Source of the DNA: Gigaspora rosea
Lineage: Eukaryota > Glomeromycota > Glomeromycetes > Diversisporales > Gigasporaceae
DNA length: 64,000 nt
Assembly (NCBI GenBank): GCA_003550325.1
Contig: QKWP01000043.1
Coordinates: forward strand, 612,856-676,855
Direction of reading: 5' to 3'
The notes under the pieces were generated by a model, which was given only the letters and a program-made list of their open reading frames with translations, was not told the origin of the DNA and ran no database searches. The translations under genes were made by a program, and so were the position numbers. Shown piece by piece: positions 45,160-54,307 of this stretch. Each line of letters starts with the position of its first letter. The stretch's first letter is position 1.

Positions 45160-45993
45160 TATACTTTAAAAAGCCGATAGTGATGTGTAACGTAATATAG
45201 AAGTATTTGAACTACGCATGTATGATAAAAGCATTACATCTATTAAATATAAACTGTATATATTATTTACATTATTATTTTATAATAATCCCAAACTTTT
45301 TCTTTTGGGCTGCCCGTTTTAGTGTTCTATTTTGTTTTTCTGAATATGGGAGAAGCTGGGTTGGTATGTTTAAATTGTAGAAGTCGACTCGCCAATCATC
45401 TTAATAAGTTCTAAAGAGATTGCAGTACAATAAAAAATAATTTGCATCATGGATAGTTTAAATTGTTCATACGATTTATCAATGATATAATAAATTTTTG
45501 TAATTATAACAATATTTTTGTAAAAGTAAATTATTTTAGCATTTAAATTTATTATGTTTGCAACGCTACTGTATACCAAATGTTCGCTTGTTATATCGTT
45601 ACGACCTTGTTGTAACAATAAGGGTTATATCCCCGAGAACACGCATTTTGAATATTACCCGATATGGAGTCAGTCAAAGAAAGTCAAGATATTTCTATGG
45701 GCTATAATATTTCATCCATGGATCGGCGTGAATTCTATACATTTAAAGAAGATTTTATATAGATTTTCTGTAAATGGTCTTTATGAAAACAGAATATTAA
45801 TTATTGTCGCAACTGAAGCTGAAATTAGAGGTCTTCGATTTAAAAATATAACGCACCCCAAAAGCCGTTTCCAGCTTCAGCCCCGCGACATTTATTACAA
45901 AGAAAATTCACCTTATGTTTGTTACAGACAAAGAAATATACTGTATATTTATTATATTTATTACAAGCAAATTATAAAATTTTTTTGAAAAAA
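45160..45993. other. No gene supported
   Basis: A 144-codon plus-strand frame (45554-45988) is open but has no recognisable domain. Its C-terminal half is Tyr/Ile-rich as expected from AT-rich DNA. On the minus strand around 45870, GCTGAAGCTGGAAACGGC resembles the start of an unidentified coding scrap. I leave both uncalled. Confidence 0.35.
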
Positions 45994-46208
45994 TCTATTT
46001 GTAACAGCCTGTACACGTTTATCTGTAACAGCTATAAGATCAGTATTGATGTTAAAATAGGGTTAAATTTAGGGTTAAGGCCAGGGTCAAGATTACAAAA
46101 TTGCGAGAGGATCATTTTTTGTTAGAAGCCCAATAGGGGTTACCCTAGTAATTTTGAGTTATAAATATAGCTATTACAGATGAACATGTAACAGGCTGTT
46201 ACAAATAG
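45994..46208. mobile_element. Inverted-repeat element with telomere-like interior
   Basis: CTATTTGTAACAGCCTGTAC (left) faces TGTAACAGGCTGTTACAAATAG (right). A second pair, CTGTAACAGCTATA / TATAGCTATTACAG, lies just inside. The interior includes AGGGTTAAATTTAGGGTTAA (46060-46079) and the ATTGCGAGAGGATCATTTTT module shared with 1500-1565. Non-coding. Confidence 0.7.
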
Positions 46209-46222
46209 GTTTATCCATGTAA

Positions 46223-46361
46223 CTATTTAATTTTAATATTGTCAAAAACATCATCTTTTTGAATGACTAAGTGTCCTTTCAAAATTAGTAAGTTGCCAGT
46301 ATCATTGAACAACCGTTCACTGGGAGTCGAAGTCGCCAGAATTGCCAAGTATATTTTTGCC
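46223..46361 (-). pseudogene. hAT transposase dimerisation-motif fragment
   Basis: The minus strand encodes AKIYLAILATSTPSERLFND then TGNLLILKGHL before a TAG (46223-46225). This is the hAT C-terminal signature, nearly the same as the LAILATSTPSERLFSEAGN of the hAT at 15652-18703. Only about 45 codons survive. The upstream part (to about 46500) has lost its frame. The opposite-strand frame over the same DNA is a shadow. Confidence 0.75.
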
Positions 46362-46663
46362 TATTTCGTCTATTATTTGCAAATCAATCTCCAGTTGAAA
46401 AAAGTCAGTTCGATAAGTTTGTCACTTCTACTCAAAATACTCAAATAGAAATCCTCCTCATAATCTATCTTTGCAAATTACTGGACGAAAAATTTCCCAC
46501 ACCCAACTAGTTCGATTTGACAAGTCAAGTACCAATAGGCACTTCATCCTATGAACCTGAATAGCTGGTGTTTGATACTTGTTTGATCCTTTGGTTAGCT
46601 ATTCGTTATTTCTTTTTTTTTTAGTATTGTGTGTATTGTTATAATTTTTGTTTAAAGCTGATT

Positions 46664-46823
46664 TAGGGATTGGAACCGCCTAAAATTTTTCTTAATCGTT
46701 TAATCGTTTAACCGTTTAATCGTTTAATTTGGCCGGCATTAAACTAATTCCGGCCCACGACCAACATAATTCTGCCCGGAACTATAGAGCAATTTTTAAA
46801 CGGTTAAACGGTTCCAATCCCTA
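46664..46823. mobile_element. hAT-type MITE, TIR TAGGGATTGGAACCG
   Basis: The 160-bp element begins TAGGGATTGGAACCG and ends CGGTTCCAATCCCTA. The flanks are AGCTGATT (46656-46663) and AGATGTTT (46824-46831), 6 of 8 alike. Four tandem TCGTTTAA / CCGTTTAA units near the left face AAACGGTTAAACGG at the right. It may be a derivative of the same hAT lineage as the terminus at 38484-38521. Confidence 0.78.
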
Positions 46824-46959
46824 AGATGTTTATTATCGGTCTAATTACAAACATAGTGCAGGTGACATAGTGATAATCATTTTATCAAGATTTTTATAAT
46901 AAGATCTACATCTCATACATCTCGTACAATATTTCTTCGTTAGGTGCAGACATTTGGTA

Positions 46960-47105
46960 TAGTTATAACGTCAATTGGACGTAACTCAGTGACATTATGA
47001 TGCGTCAAGAGGCCATAACTGACGTATGCCATAACATTTGACCTGTGTCATAAAATTTGACATCTGCGTAATATTTTTTACTTTACGTCATAACATTTGG
47101 CATTC
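46960..47105 (+). repeat. Degenerate CATAACATTTGAC tandem
   Basis: GTCATAACATTTGGC, GCCATAACATTTGACC, GTCATAAAATTTGAC and similar units follow each other, about four to five times. The short array is of unknown origin. Confidence 0.55.
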
Positions 47106-47785
47106 TGTACAAAAATCTACTATCAAAGCGACAAGAATATAATAAACTTGAGGGGCGGTGCATACTCACGTGATATCTTGCCAATCAAATTATAGTATTT
47201 TGATGATCTTCGGCGAAGCAAAATCTTGAAAAATACAAAAAACAGCAGTCTAAACCTACCTTAGTGAGTTAATTAAAAATGTTAGGAAGGCAATTTTATT
47301 TATACAATGGGCTTATATTATTCTGAACACTTTTTAAAAATTTATACAGAGCTAAATATATAAAATATTAAGCTAAAAATTAAATTTTACTATGATAGAA
47401 GGAAAATTGCTGGGGTTACTATATCTCAAAAACATACTAAGTATAGGAACCGGTAGCCAGTATAAGTCTGGAACTCATAATTTTATAGCTCTAGATCCTA
47501 AAAGTATGTTATACATAAATTAAATTTTTTTAGAGGCATTACATCTAGAAAATACCAAAACTACATTTTTGATATTTTTACTATAAATATATCAAGTATG
47601 TGTCTATTATTTTGCTCCAGACAATTATTCCATAATCTGTATAGCAGGCAAATTTACCTGCTTAATTCTTAAAAAATTAAAATTTTTAATAAAATTTTAA
47701 ATATTAATTTTAATTATTTAAAAAATATAATTTGAAATCAATTTTATTAACTTGATAAAAAATTTTTTTAAAAATTATTAAGTAA

Positions 47786-47946
47786 GGGCGCTGATATTTA
47801 TTAGGTAATATTTTAGAGGGTGGGGGGTCAAGAAAAATCTTACCTTAGTTAAATTTGATTGGCTAAAATTCTATTTATAGACCTTACCTGGGGTGGGAGG
47901 TAAGCCCCTATAGTAAATGGATATTAGGTAATAAATATTAGCGCCC
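47786..47946. mobile_element. Harbinger-like MITE, family 1 (copy 2)
   Basis: 161 bp flanked by TAA (47783-47785, 47947-47949). The termini GGGCGCTGATATTTATTAGG and TAATAAATATTAGCGCCC are complementary. It contains AAATTTGATTGGCT and G/C-rich blocks shared with its relatives. It is closest in sequence to the copy at 51599. Confidence 0.85.
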
Positions 47947-48525
47947 TAATAAAAGTTTGAAGTTTTTGTTTTAACATTTTTACTATAAAATTTTTTTTTG
48001 GATTTTTTTTAAATTTTATAAGTTTCTATCTATAAAAAAAAATTTTACTTCTAATACAAAGTTTAATTTTTTAATTTTTTAATTTTTTTTATTTTGGCAG
48101 AACTTGCCAATATTTTATTAAAACAATATAATTAATATGTATATAGTTTATATCTATATTTTATTTAAATACAAATTTAACTACTTGGCTACTACTAAGA
48201 GTATCCAAATCTAATCTGTTGTATTAATAACCAGAGTTTTTGGAAACTTTATTAGTCTTTTTGCTCTATAATTAAAAATTACTAATCTGATAATATTCTT
48301 TTATAAAGAAATAAAAAAAAAAAGAAAAAAAACAAAGATAAAGAAAAAATTAACTAAAAAAATAATACATATTTAAAAGAAGTAAAAAAAATCAAAAAGA
48401 AAATTAACTAATACCGGTAGTCACTATTATAATTTGTATAGAATCATAAAAATTATATAATATTGATAAATAAAGAAGTCTAGAAAAAACTAATTATAAA
48501 AAATCCTGCTAAAATTGTAGTAATA

Positions 48526-48728
48526 CAGTCAACTTTTTCTATTCTATCAAAAAATTCTTTAAGAATTTTTATATATAAAAAACTTTTTAGATTCAGTTCT
48601 TAAAGTGTTATTATTAGCTAATCTGAACTCTATAATAAAATTTACAAATATTCTAGAATATTTTGTTTGATTAGAGAAAATTTAATAGTATTCAGATTAA
48701 AAAGATTCAGATTGAAAAGAGGTGACTG
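48526..48728. mobile_element. TA-flanked pogo-like MITE, TIR CAGTCAACTTTT
   Basis: 203 bp between TA dinucleotides (48524-48525, 48729-48730). CAGTCAACTTTTTCTATTCT at the left mirrors GATTGAAAAGAGGTGACTG at the right. AATCTGAACTCTATAATA and ATTCAGATTAAAAAGATTCA motifs also occur in half-copies at 36911-37070 and 53405-53555. Non-coding. Confidence 0.7.
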
Positions 48729-49224
48729 TATATGTAAAAAAAGGACAAAGAATTTCTATTTGTACACTATGTGTATATACATGCATCATGTGAAAGTATA
48801 TTTACTAATAAAATTACATAATATTTATAGGCGCCTTAATCACGTGATCAACGTGATCAGTTACAGATATTGATATAAGTTATTATCGTTATGATTTACA
48901 GCGATTAATAAACGATTAATTTATTATACTTGTATAGCATTATACAACAATTATGTCATATTACAAGTCACATCACTACCTGATCACGATTACCTAATAA
49001 AACTACTCTAGCCCTACCCTATCTACCCTAACCTAACTAATAGCAACAACGATAAATCCAAGACACCCTAACTCTAACTAACAGCAACAGCGACAAATAT
49101 AAGACACCCTAACCCTAACTAATATAGATAATGACAATTTCAATGAAGAAATATTTTTATCACTCCAATAAACGATGGGACCAATGACGAAATCGGTTTA
49201 TTTTACCATTCTAATAACGACGAC

Positions 49225-49870
49225 ACCAACGAAGTGGAGAAAGAAACAACATTAGAAAGTGAAAAATGAAGTGTTACTTGAACGATTTTACCACCAGGAA
49301 AATGAAAACAACAAGCACAGTTAATGTATCCACCTACTCTAAACGAAGTGTACAAATAAAAAGAAAATTGGGCGTTAGAAAAGTGGACAAACGAAACTAC
49401 CTGAAAATTACTTGAACGTGTTTCACAACCAGAAAACAAGAACAAGTAATATACCCACTCGAAGCGGAAGCCTAGCCATAGACGAAGCAGAAAACGAAAC
49501 TACCTGGAATGAAAAAATGTGCATTAAAAAAGTGGACAAACAAAAATCACTGAAAAAAGAAATAGACACGTTATTTGAACGTGTTTCACAACCAGGCAAA
49601 CAAACCAACAAGCAAGTACAATATACACACCCGAAACCAAAAGCATAACCCTTGACAAAGCAGAAAACGAACTCTGGAATGAAAAAATGGGCATTAGAAT
49701 CCGAAAAAAAAATAGACACGTTACTTGAACGTGTTTTCAGTCAGGCAAACAAAACAAAAAGTAAGTACAACAGCAAAGTAAATAGACCCACCAGACAAAG
49801 TAGACAAACGAAAAAACCACCTGGAAAGAAGAATGAGCGTTGCAAAACACATTTCACAGCCAGGAAATAA
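49225..49870 (+). repeat. Degenerate tandem array, 134-163-bp unit, 4-5 copies
   Basis: TTACTTGAACGTGTTTCACA or a variant recurs at about 49274, 49408, 49571 and 49721, with a partial unit near 49845. Each unit also contains AAAGCAGAAAACGAA, CTGGAATGAAAAAA and AAAGTGGACAAAC(G/A)AA. The plus strand is strongly A-rich with few T. Frames of 60-100 codons run through it on both strands but change phase at each unit, so I treat it as a minisatellite rather than a protein. Confidence 0.75.
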
Positions 49871-50099
49871 AAACTGCAAACACAATAAAACAGTGCATAT
49901 CCGAACTGAAAATGAATCAAAGCAAGTGGCAACCACCAAACCCTCTACTTGCTTGAAAAGAAAAAAAAAGAGGTTATCGTTATAAAAAAAAAACAGCGAT
50001 TATTAATGATGATCGCTGATTATATACAATAAATAAATATTTACTATTTACATTGTGTAACTATGTGTGCGTACACATAGTGTAAATTAATAAATTTTC

Positions 50100-50257
50100 T
50101 TTTTTTTATTTGATTTCTATATAATTTCAAGATTAAAATAAAAAAATTTTTAGCAAATTTGATTAAATAGTTGTTACAATATTTTAATTTAAAAATTAAA
50201 AAATATTTACTAAAAATGGTTTGTTCTTTTTTACTGATTTATCTCTATATATTATAA
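50100..50257. mobile_element. TA-type 'TATGGGGG' MITE, decayed copy
   Basis: The block ATTTTTAGCAAATTTGATTA, then TTGTTACAATATTTTAATTT, and the end TTACTGATTTATCTCTATAT match the arms of the copy at 52117-52366. The left end is not clear. Confidence 0.5.
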
Positions 50258-50334
50258 ATATATAACAAATTAAAACTATATTACTTTAATCAAGTTTTTG
50301 TTTACCAAACTATATAGTATACAGGTTGTGAGTT

Positions 50335-51044
50335 TTTTTTTTTAGCTTTAGAGGCCGGATGTGTTGACCTTGATTTTTATTAGAGTTTTGTAGAGACGTA
50401 ATATTTGTTACAAAGATGAGAGTACAACTAGCCATATGTGCATTTTTGGTGCCTAATTTAAGTAGTCCACCCGAAGGTTCTACACTAGCTGCCATACCTA
50501 CAACCCAACTACGGGAATTGTCTATTTAAACCCTCTGGTCCCTGCTTTTCTTATTACTACCTAACGCACTGTCGTATGCAAGTGTTGTAAGGCCCCAACC
50601 CTATATAGTATCGAAAGCTTTAGGGCTATTTTACCCCTGCACCGAATGCCTACTGAATAACCTTTGTATCCCATTCCACTACAGTATATTGGATTTAGCG
50701 ACAATACCGCCTGCTCTTATTAGGTTCATTCCGATTCCGGCCACCCACCTTCTATTGGTAGTACTATTGTAGATCTTCACTATAACCTCCTAACTCAGGA
50801 CTTGCCAAACGGGTTTCTATTTCTCCAGTTCCCTAAATTTTTTGGTGTAACAATACACTATTGCGCCGTAGCTCCCATTCAAGATGGTAGGACCAAGGTA
50901 ACAGGTTTTTACAACCCAACCGATCTGAGCCACATGGTTACCAAACACAGGTCTATTATTCAAAGCGTCAACAATAAAATTCAAACTGTCAACCTGCCGC
51001 TTGGGGAGTGACATCTTGACAACTTCTCTAAGGCGCTACACCCT
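50335..51044 (-). mobile_element. SINE-like retroposon, full length (copy 2)
   Basis: The 710-bp unit on the minus strand is bounded by the 17-mer TATACAGGTTGTGAGTT at 50318-50334 and 51045-51061. Its A-tail appears as the T-run near 50333-50343. In its own direction it starts AGGGTGTAGCGCCTTAGAGA, then CCCCAAGCGGCAGGTTGACA and GTTTGAATTT. This aligns with the tRNA-like head of the copy at 28080-28860. The bodies match through CAGATCGGTTGGGT, CCCGTAGTTGGGTTG and CAGCTAGTGTAGAACC. Frames on either strand are incidental. Confidence 0.82.
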
Positions 51045-51225
51045 TATACAGGTTGTGAGTTGTTTATTATTGTAAATATTTTAAAATAAAACCAGATATG
51101 CAAAATTAATCTTTTAAAAAAGGTAAACCAAAATCCCTACTTTTGATAAAAAATTTCATTACTTGTAAAAAGAAGCAATTAAAGAACTACTTTGTCTTTA
51201 GAAATTGTAGAAGTATATAGTATAA

Positions 51226-51377
51226 GGGCAGTGTCATTAATCACCTGATTATTTTTTATCAGAGGCCTACCCCCCTCCCTCTTCCTCAATATATAAATAG
51301 TCAGGTTCTTATATATAATTTCAACTTTTTTTACCCCCCTTCCCCCCTAAAAAATCACCTGATTTTTGTTACTCCCC
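51226..51377. mobile_element. Harbinger-like MITE, family 1 (copy 3)
   Basis: 152 bp between TAA trinucleotides (51223-51225, 51378-51380). The left end is GGGCAGTGTCATTAATCACC and the right end ATTTTTGTTACTCCCC. CCCCCCTCCCTC and CCCCCTTCCCCCC blocks lie inside. It is more diverged than its sisters. Confidence 0.65.
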
Positions 51378-51598
51378 TAAGTATATTACTAAAAATAGGC
51401 TATCTCTTAAAATAAACTACTCTCCTGTTTTAATCCAAAAATATAAAAATACCTTTAATCTGAAAATAAGCTACTCTTTGTTATACCAAAAGATAATTAA
51501 CAAAATTTTAAATTTGAAAATAAGCTACCCCATTATTAATAATCGTTGCTATATAGTAAAGTCCAAAATTTACTAGGCAAATCAATTAAAGTTGCTTA

Positions 51599-51758
51599 GG
51601 GCGCTGACATTTATTACCTAATATCCATTTACTATAGGGGCTTATCCCCTACCTCCAGGTAAGGTCTATAAATATCATTTTAGCTAATCAAATTTAACTA
51701 AGATAAGATTTTTTTGACCTCTCATCCCCTAAAATATTATTTAATAAATGTCAGCGCC
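51599..51758. mobile_element. Harbinger-like MITE, family 1 (copy 4)
   Basis: 160 bp. The left end GGGCGCTGACATTTATTACC and right end AATAAATGTCAGCGCC are complementary. The flank is TTA at the left (51596-51598) and TTT at the right, so the duplication has probably decayed by one base. It has the inverse orientation of the 47786 copy. Confidence 0.75.
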
Positions 51759-51984
51759 TTTAAGTAAACTTATTCAAAGATTAAAATAAATATATCTTGA
51801 AAATTTTGAAGAACTTTTTATTATTTAACTTTTAATTTTTACATTCAACAGAAAAAATTAATTTGTTTTTAAAAAAAAAATTTCAGAATATATATATTTT
51901 GATTTTTTGAACAAGTTTATTTAATAGTCATAGAACATGTCCCTTAAAATACTGTAGCTTTAAAATAAGTTTATAATAAAAATT

Positions 51985-53175
51985 ATAATAAAAACATATG
52001 AATTTACTATAAACTTTTGGCTGAAGATCCTTCTTAGCTTAACTAATTAACTTAAAATTAAATTTTACAAACATATAGAACAAAAAAAGAAAAAAATTTT
52101 GAGCTTAAAAACTATATGGGGGTTGAGTCAGTAGAAAAGGGACAAATTATTTTTAGTAAAATTTTTTTAATTTTTAAATTATAATATCTTGACAACTATT
52201 TAATCAAATTTGCTAAAAAATTTTTTATTTTAATCTTAAAATTATATAGAATGAAAATAAAAAAAATTATTAAATTTATTAAGATAATTGTTAAAATATT
52301 TAAGCTTAAAGTTAAGAAAACTTTTACTTAGAAAAAATTTGTCCCTTTTTTATTAACTCACCTCCATATCAAAATTATGTTAATTTTGTACTATTTCAAA
52401 ATATAACTTTATTAAAAACAAATATTTACTAATTTTAAAACAAAATTTATATATAAAATTGTTCTCTAAACAACTTTAATTAGTTGCAAAATATAGGATA
52501 TCTTAACAAAAAAGTAAGTTAGCTATATACAAAGTTAAAAATTTTTGGTTTGCAATATAAAATCCTTTTTTTATCAAGATAACCTGCTTTGGGCCTCTGA
52601 GTAAACTTGTTCAGCATGTAATTTTACTTATATTAAAGTTAAAATGCATTTTCTGAACCTTTTACTAAGTGAAAATAGAGTTAAAGTTAAAGAAAAAATT
52701 TTTTTAAAAAAAAAATTTTTTCTAACTTTAATCCTATTTTTTACTTAGTAAAAAGTTCTAGAAAACATGTTTCAACTATAATGTAAGTAGAATTACATGC
52801 TGAACAAGTTTACAAAGCAAGTTATCTTAACAGAAAAAGATGTTTATATTGCAAACCAAAAATTTTTAACTTTAGTATATAGCTAACCTACTTTTTTGTC
52901 AAAATAACCTATATTTTGCAACTAAATAAAGTTGTTTAGAGCACAATTTTATATATAATTTCTGTTTTAAAATTAGTAAATATTTGTTTTTGATGAAGTT
53001 ATATTTTAAAATAGTGCAAAATTAACAAAATTTTGATATAGTTTTTTAAGCTCAAAACTTTTTCTTCTTTTTTTGTTATATATTAAATATGTTTGTAAAA
53101 TTTAATTTTAAGTTAATTAGTTAAGCCAAAAAGGATCTTTAGCCGAAATTTTATAGTAAATTCATATATTTTTAT
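51985..53175. mobile_element. Large foldback: ~465-bp arms around a centre near 52705
   Basis: Reading outward from TTTTTTTAAAAAAAAAATTT (about 52700), the two sides mirror each other for most of their length. Paired landmarks are TTGGTTTGCAATATAAAATC / TTATATTGCAAACCAA, TGAACAAGTTTAC / GTAAACTTGTTCA, and TTGGCTGAAGATCCTT / GGATCTTTAGCCGAA. The left arm is longer only because a 250-bp MITE (52117-52366) sits in it. No protein is encoded. The class is unknown; termini and target duplication are not resolved. Confidence 0.85.
52117..52366. mobile_element. TA-flanked MITE 'TATGGGGG' family, complete copy
   Basis: 250 bp starting TGGGGGTTGAGTCAGTAGAA and ending TTATTAACTCACCTCCA, with TA on both sides (52115-52116, 52367-52368). 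It interrupts the left arm of the foldback 51985-53175. The right arm (near 53035) shows the uninterrupted sequence with a single TA. That directly confirms a TA target duplication and gives the order of events. Confidence 0.88.
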
Positions 53176-53201
53176 AGCAAAAAGAAAATGGTAACTGGTT
53201 A

Positions 53202-53362
53202 GGATAGTGACAGATATTACGTAATATTTTAGGGGAGGAGAGGGGTCTCTAAAATCATATATTAAATATAGAAGTTCATAATAGCCAATCAAATTTCTCT
53301 TATATAGGAGGGAGAGGATAGGGGTATAGTAAAATTATATTGTGTAATATATATTACTACCC
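53202..53362. mobile_element. Harbinger-like MITE, family 1 (copy 5)
   Basis: 161 bp with TTA on both sides (53199-53201, 53363-53365). GGATAGTGACAGATATTACG at the left and AATATATATTACTACCC at the right are imperfect complements. The AGCCAATCAAATTT block is shared with the family. It lies just beyond the right arm of the large foldback. Confidence 0.8.
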
Positions 53363-53404
53363 TTACCATAGAGACCCTTATATGATTAATTTTTTTTATT
53401 ATAT

Positions 53405-53555
53405 AAAAATTTGAAAAAGTTCAGTTTTCAAAAAGTTATATATGGCTTATTTGAACTTTATAATAAAATTTACAAATGTTCTAGAAGATTTTATTTGGTT
53501 TAGAAAGAGCTTAATAGTGTTCAGTTAAGAGAGATTCAGATTAGAGAAAGGTAAC
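53405..53555. repeat. Half-copy of the pogo-like MITE
   Basis: AACTTTATAATAAAATTTAC, GAGATTCAGATTAGAGAAAG and the end GGTAACTGTATA match the right half of 48526-48728. No left terminus was recognised. Confidence 0.5.
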
Positions 53556-54018
53556 TGTATAGCTTGTCTTGGATTTAGATCTGCAGATAAATCTAGATTT
53601 TTTTTTATTTTTTTTCATTTTGTGATACTATACTAATATTTTTTTTTTAGATAAGTACAAATTTATTTATTTTTTTTTTGTTATTGTTACTAACTTTTCT
53701 CTTTTTTAGATCTTTTCATCTTTTTTCTTTTAAGTATTTTTTCATTCAAAAACCAAGAATTAAAAAGTACTAGACCAGTTTTTGGATAAGTTCTAGTGTT
53801 TTTTTTATGAGTTTTTTTTTTTATAAGTACTAACTTTTTTCTTTTTTTAGGTACTTTTTCTTGAAGTCATCTTTCTTGAAGTTATTGTTTTTGGAGTTGT
53901 TCTTCTTGGAGTTGTTATTTTTGGAATTGTCATTTTTGAAGTTGTTGTTTTTGGAGTTGTTGTTTTGGAATTGTCATTCTTGAAGTTGAGTTGTTATCTT
54001 GAAGTCTGAATTGTCATA
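53556..54018 (+). repeat. T-rich tract with TTGGAGTTGTT tandem
   Basis: Around 53870-53995 the plus strand repeats TTGAAGTTGTTGTTTTTGGA-like units (core GGAGTTGTTxTT, about seven times). It is pyrimidine/G-rich on the plus strand and lacks a clear frame. Simple-sequence expansion is the likely source. Confidence 0.55.
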
Positions 54019-54026
54019 GTAGTAGG

Positions 54027-54299
54027 CAGTGTTGTACACGGACATTGTCCTGCCGATTTTTCAGGGACGTGGACAGTCCGGGACGGGATGTCCGGGACAT
54101 GTCCGCAATAATGTCCCAACATGATGGACATGTCCGCCAGGTAAAACCAATCAAATTGCGGAATTATACGAATTTTATTGGTTGATGATCACGTGTTTAG
54201 TCGCCAAATGTCCGGGAAAAAAAAATTCTGGGCGGACATGTCCCGGACGTCCCATCCCGGACTGTCCGCTATTCGTGTCTGTGTCCCATGACAACACTA
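54027..54299. mobile_element. hAT-type MITE, CAGTGTTGT family (copy 3)
   Basis: The 273-bp element has a perfect 8-bp duplication GTAGTAGG (54019-54026, 54300-54307). It starts CAGTGTTGTACACGGACATT and ends CCCATGACAACACTA. GTCCGGGACATGTCCG and CGGACATGTCCCGGAC blocks crowd the two ends as inverted subterminal repeats. It is the best-preserved member of its family. Confidence 0.92.
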
Positions 54300-54307
54300 G
54301 TAGTAGG

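Noticed and set aside
45554-45988. 144-codon plus-strand frame as a gene
   Set aside because: No domain, no signal peptide or conserved motif, low-complexity Tyr/Ile end, and the region holds element scraps. Left uncalled rather than guessed.
46263-46448. 61-codon plus-strand frame
   Set aside because: The opposite strand carries the clear hAT dimerisation signature; the plus frame is its shadow.
49203-49939. Several overlapping frames of 60-98 codons on both strands
   Set aside because: They follow the tandem units and change phase between them; no domain is visible.
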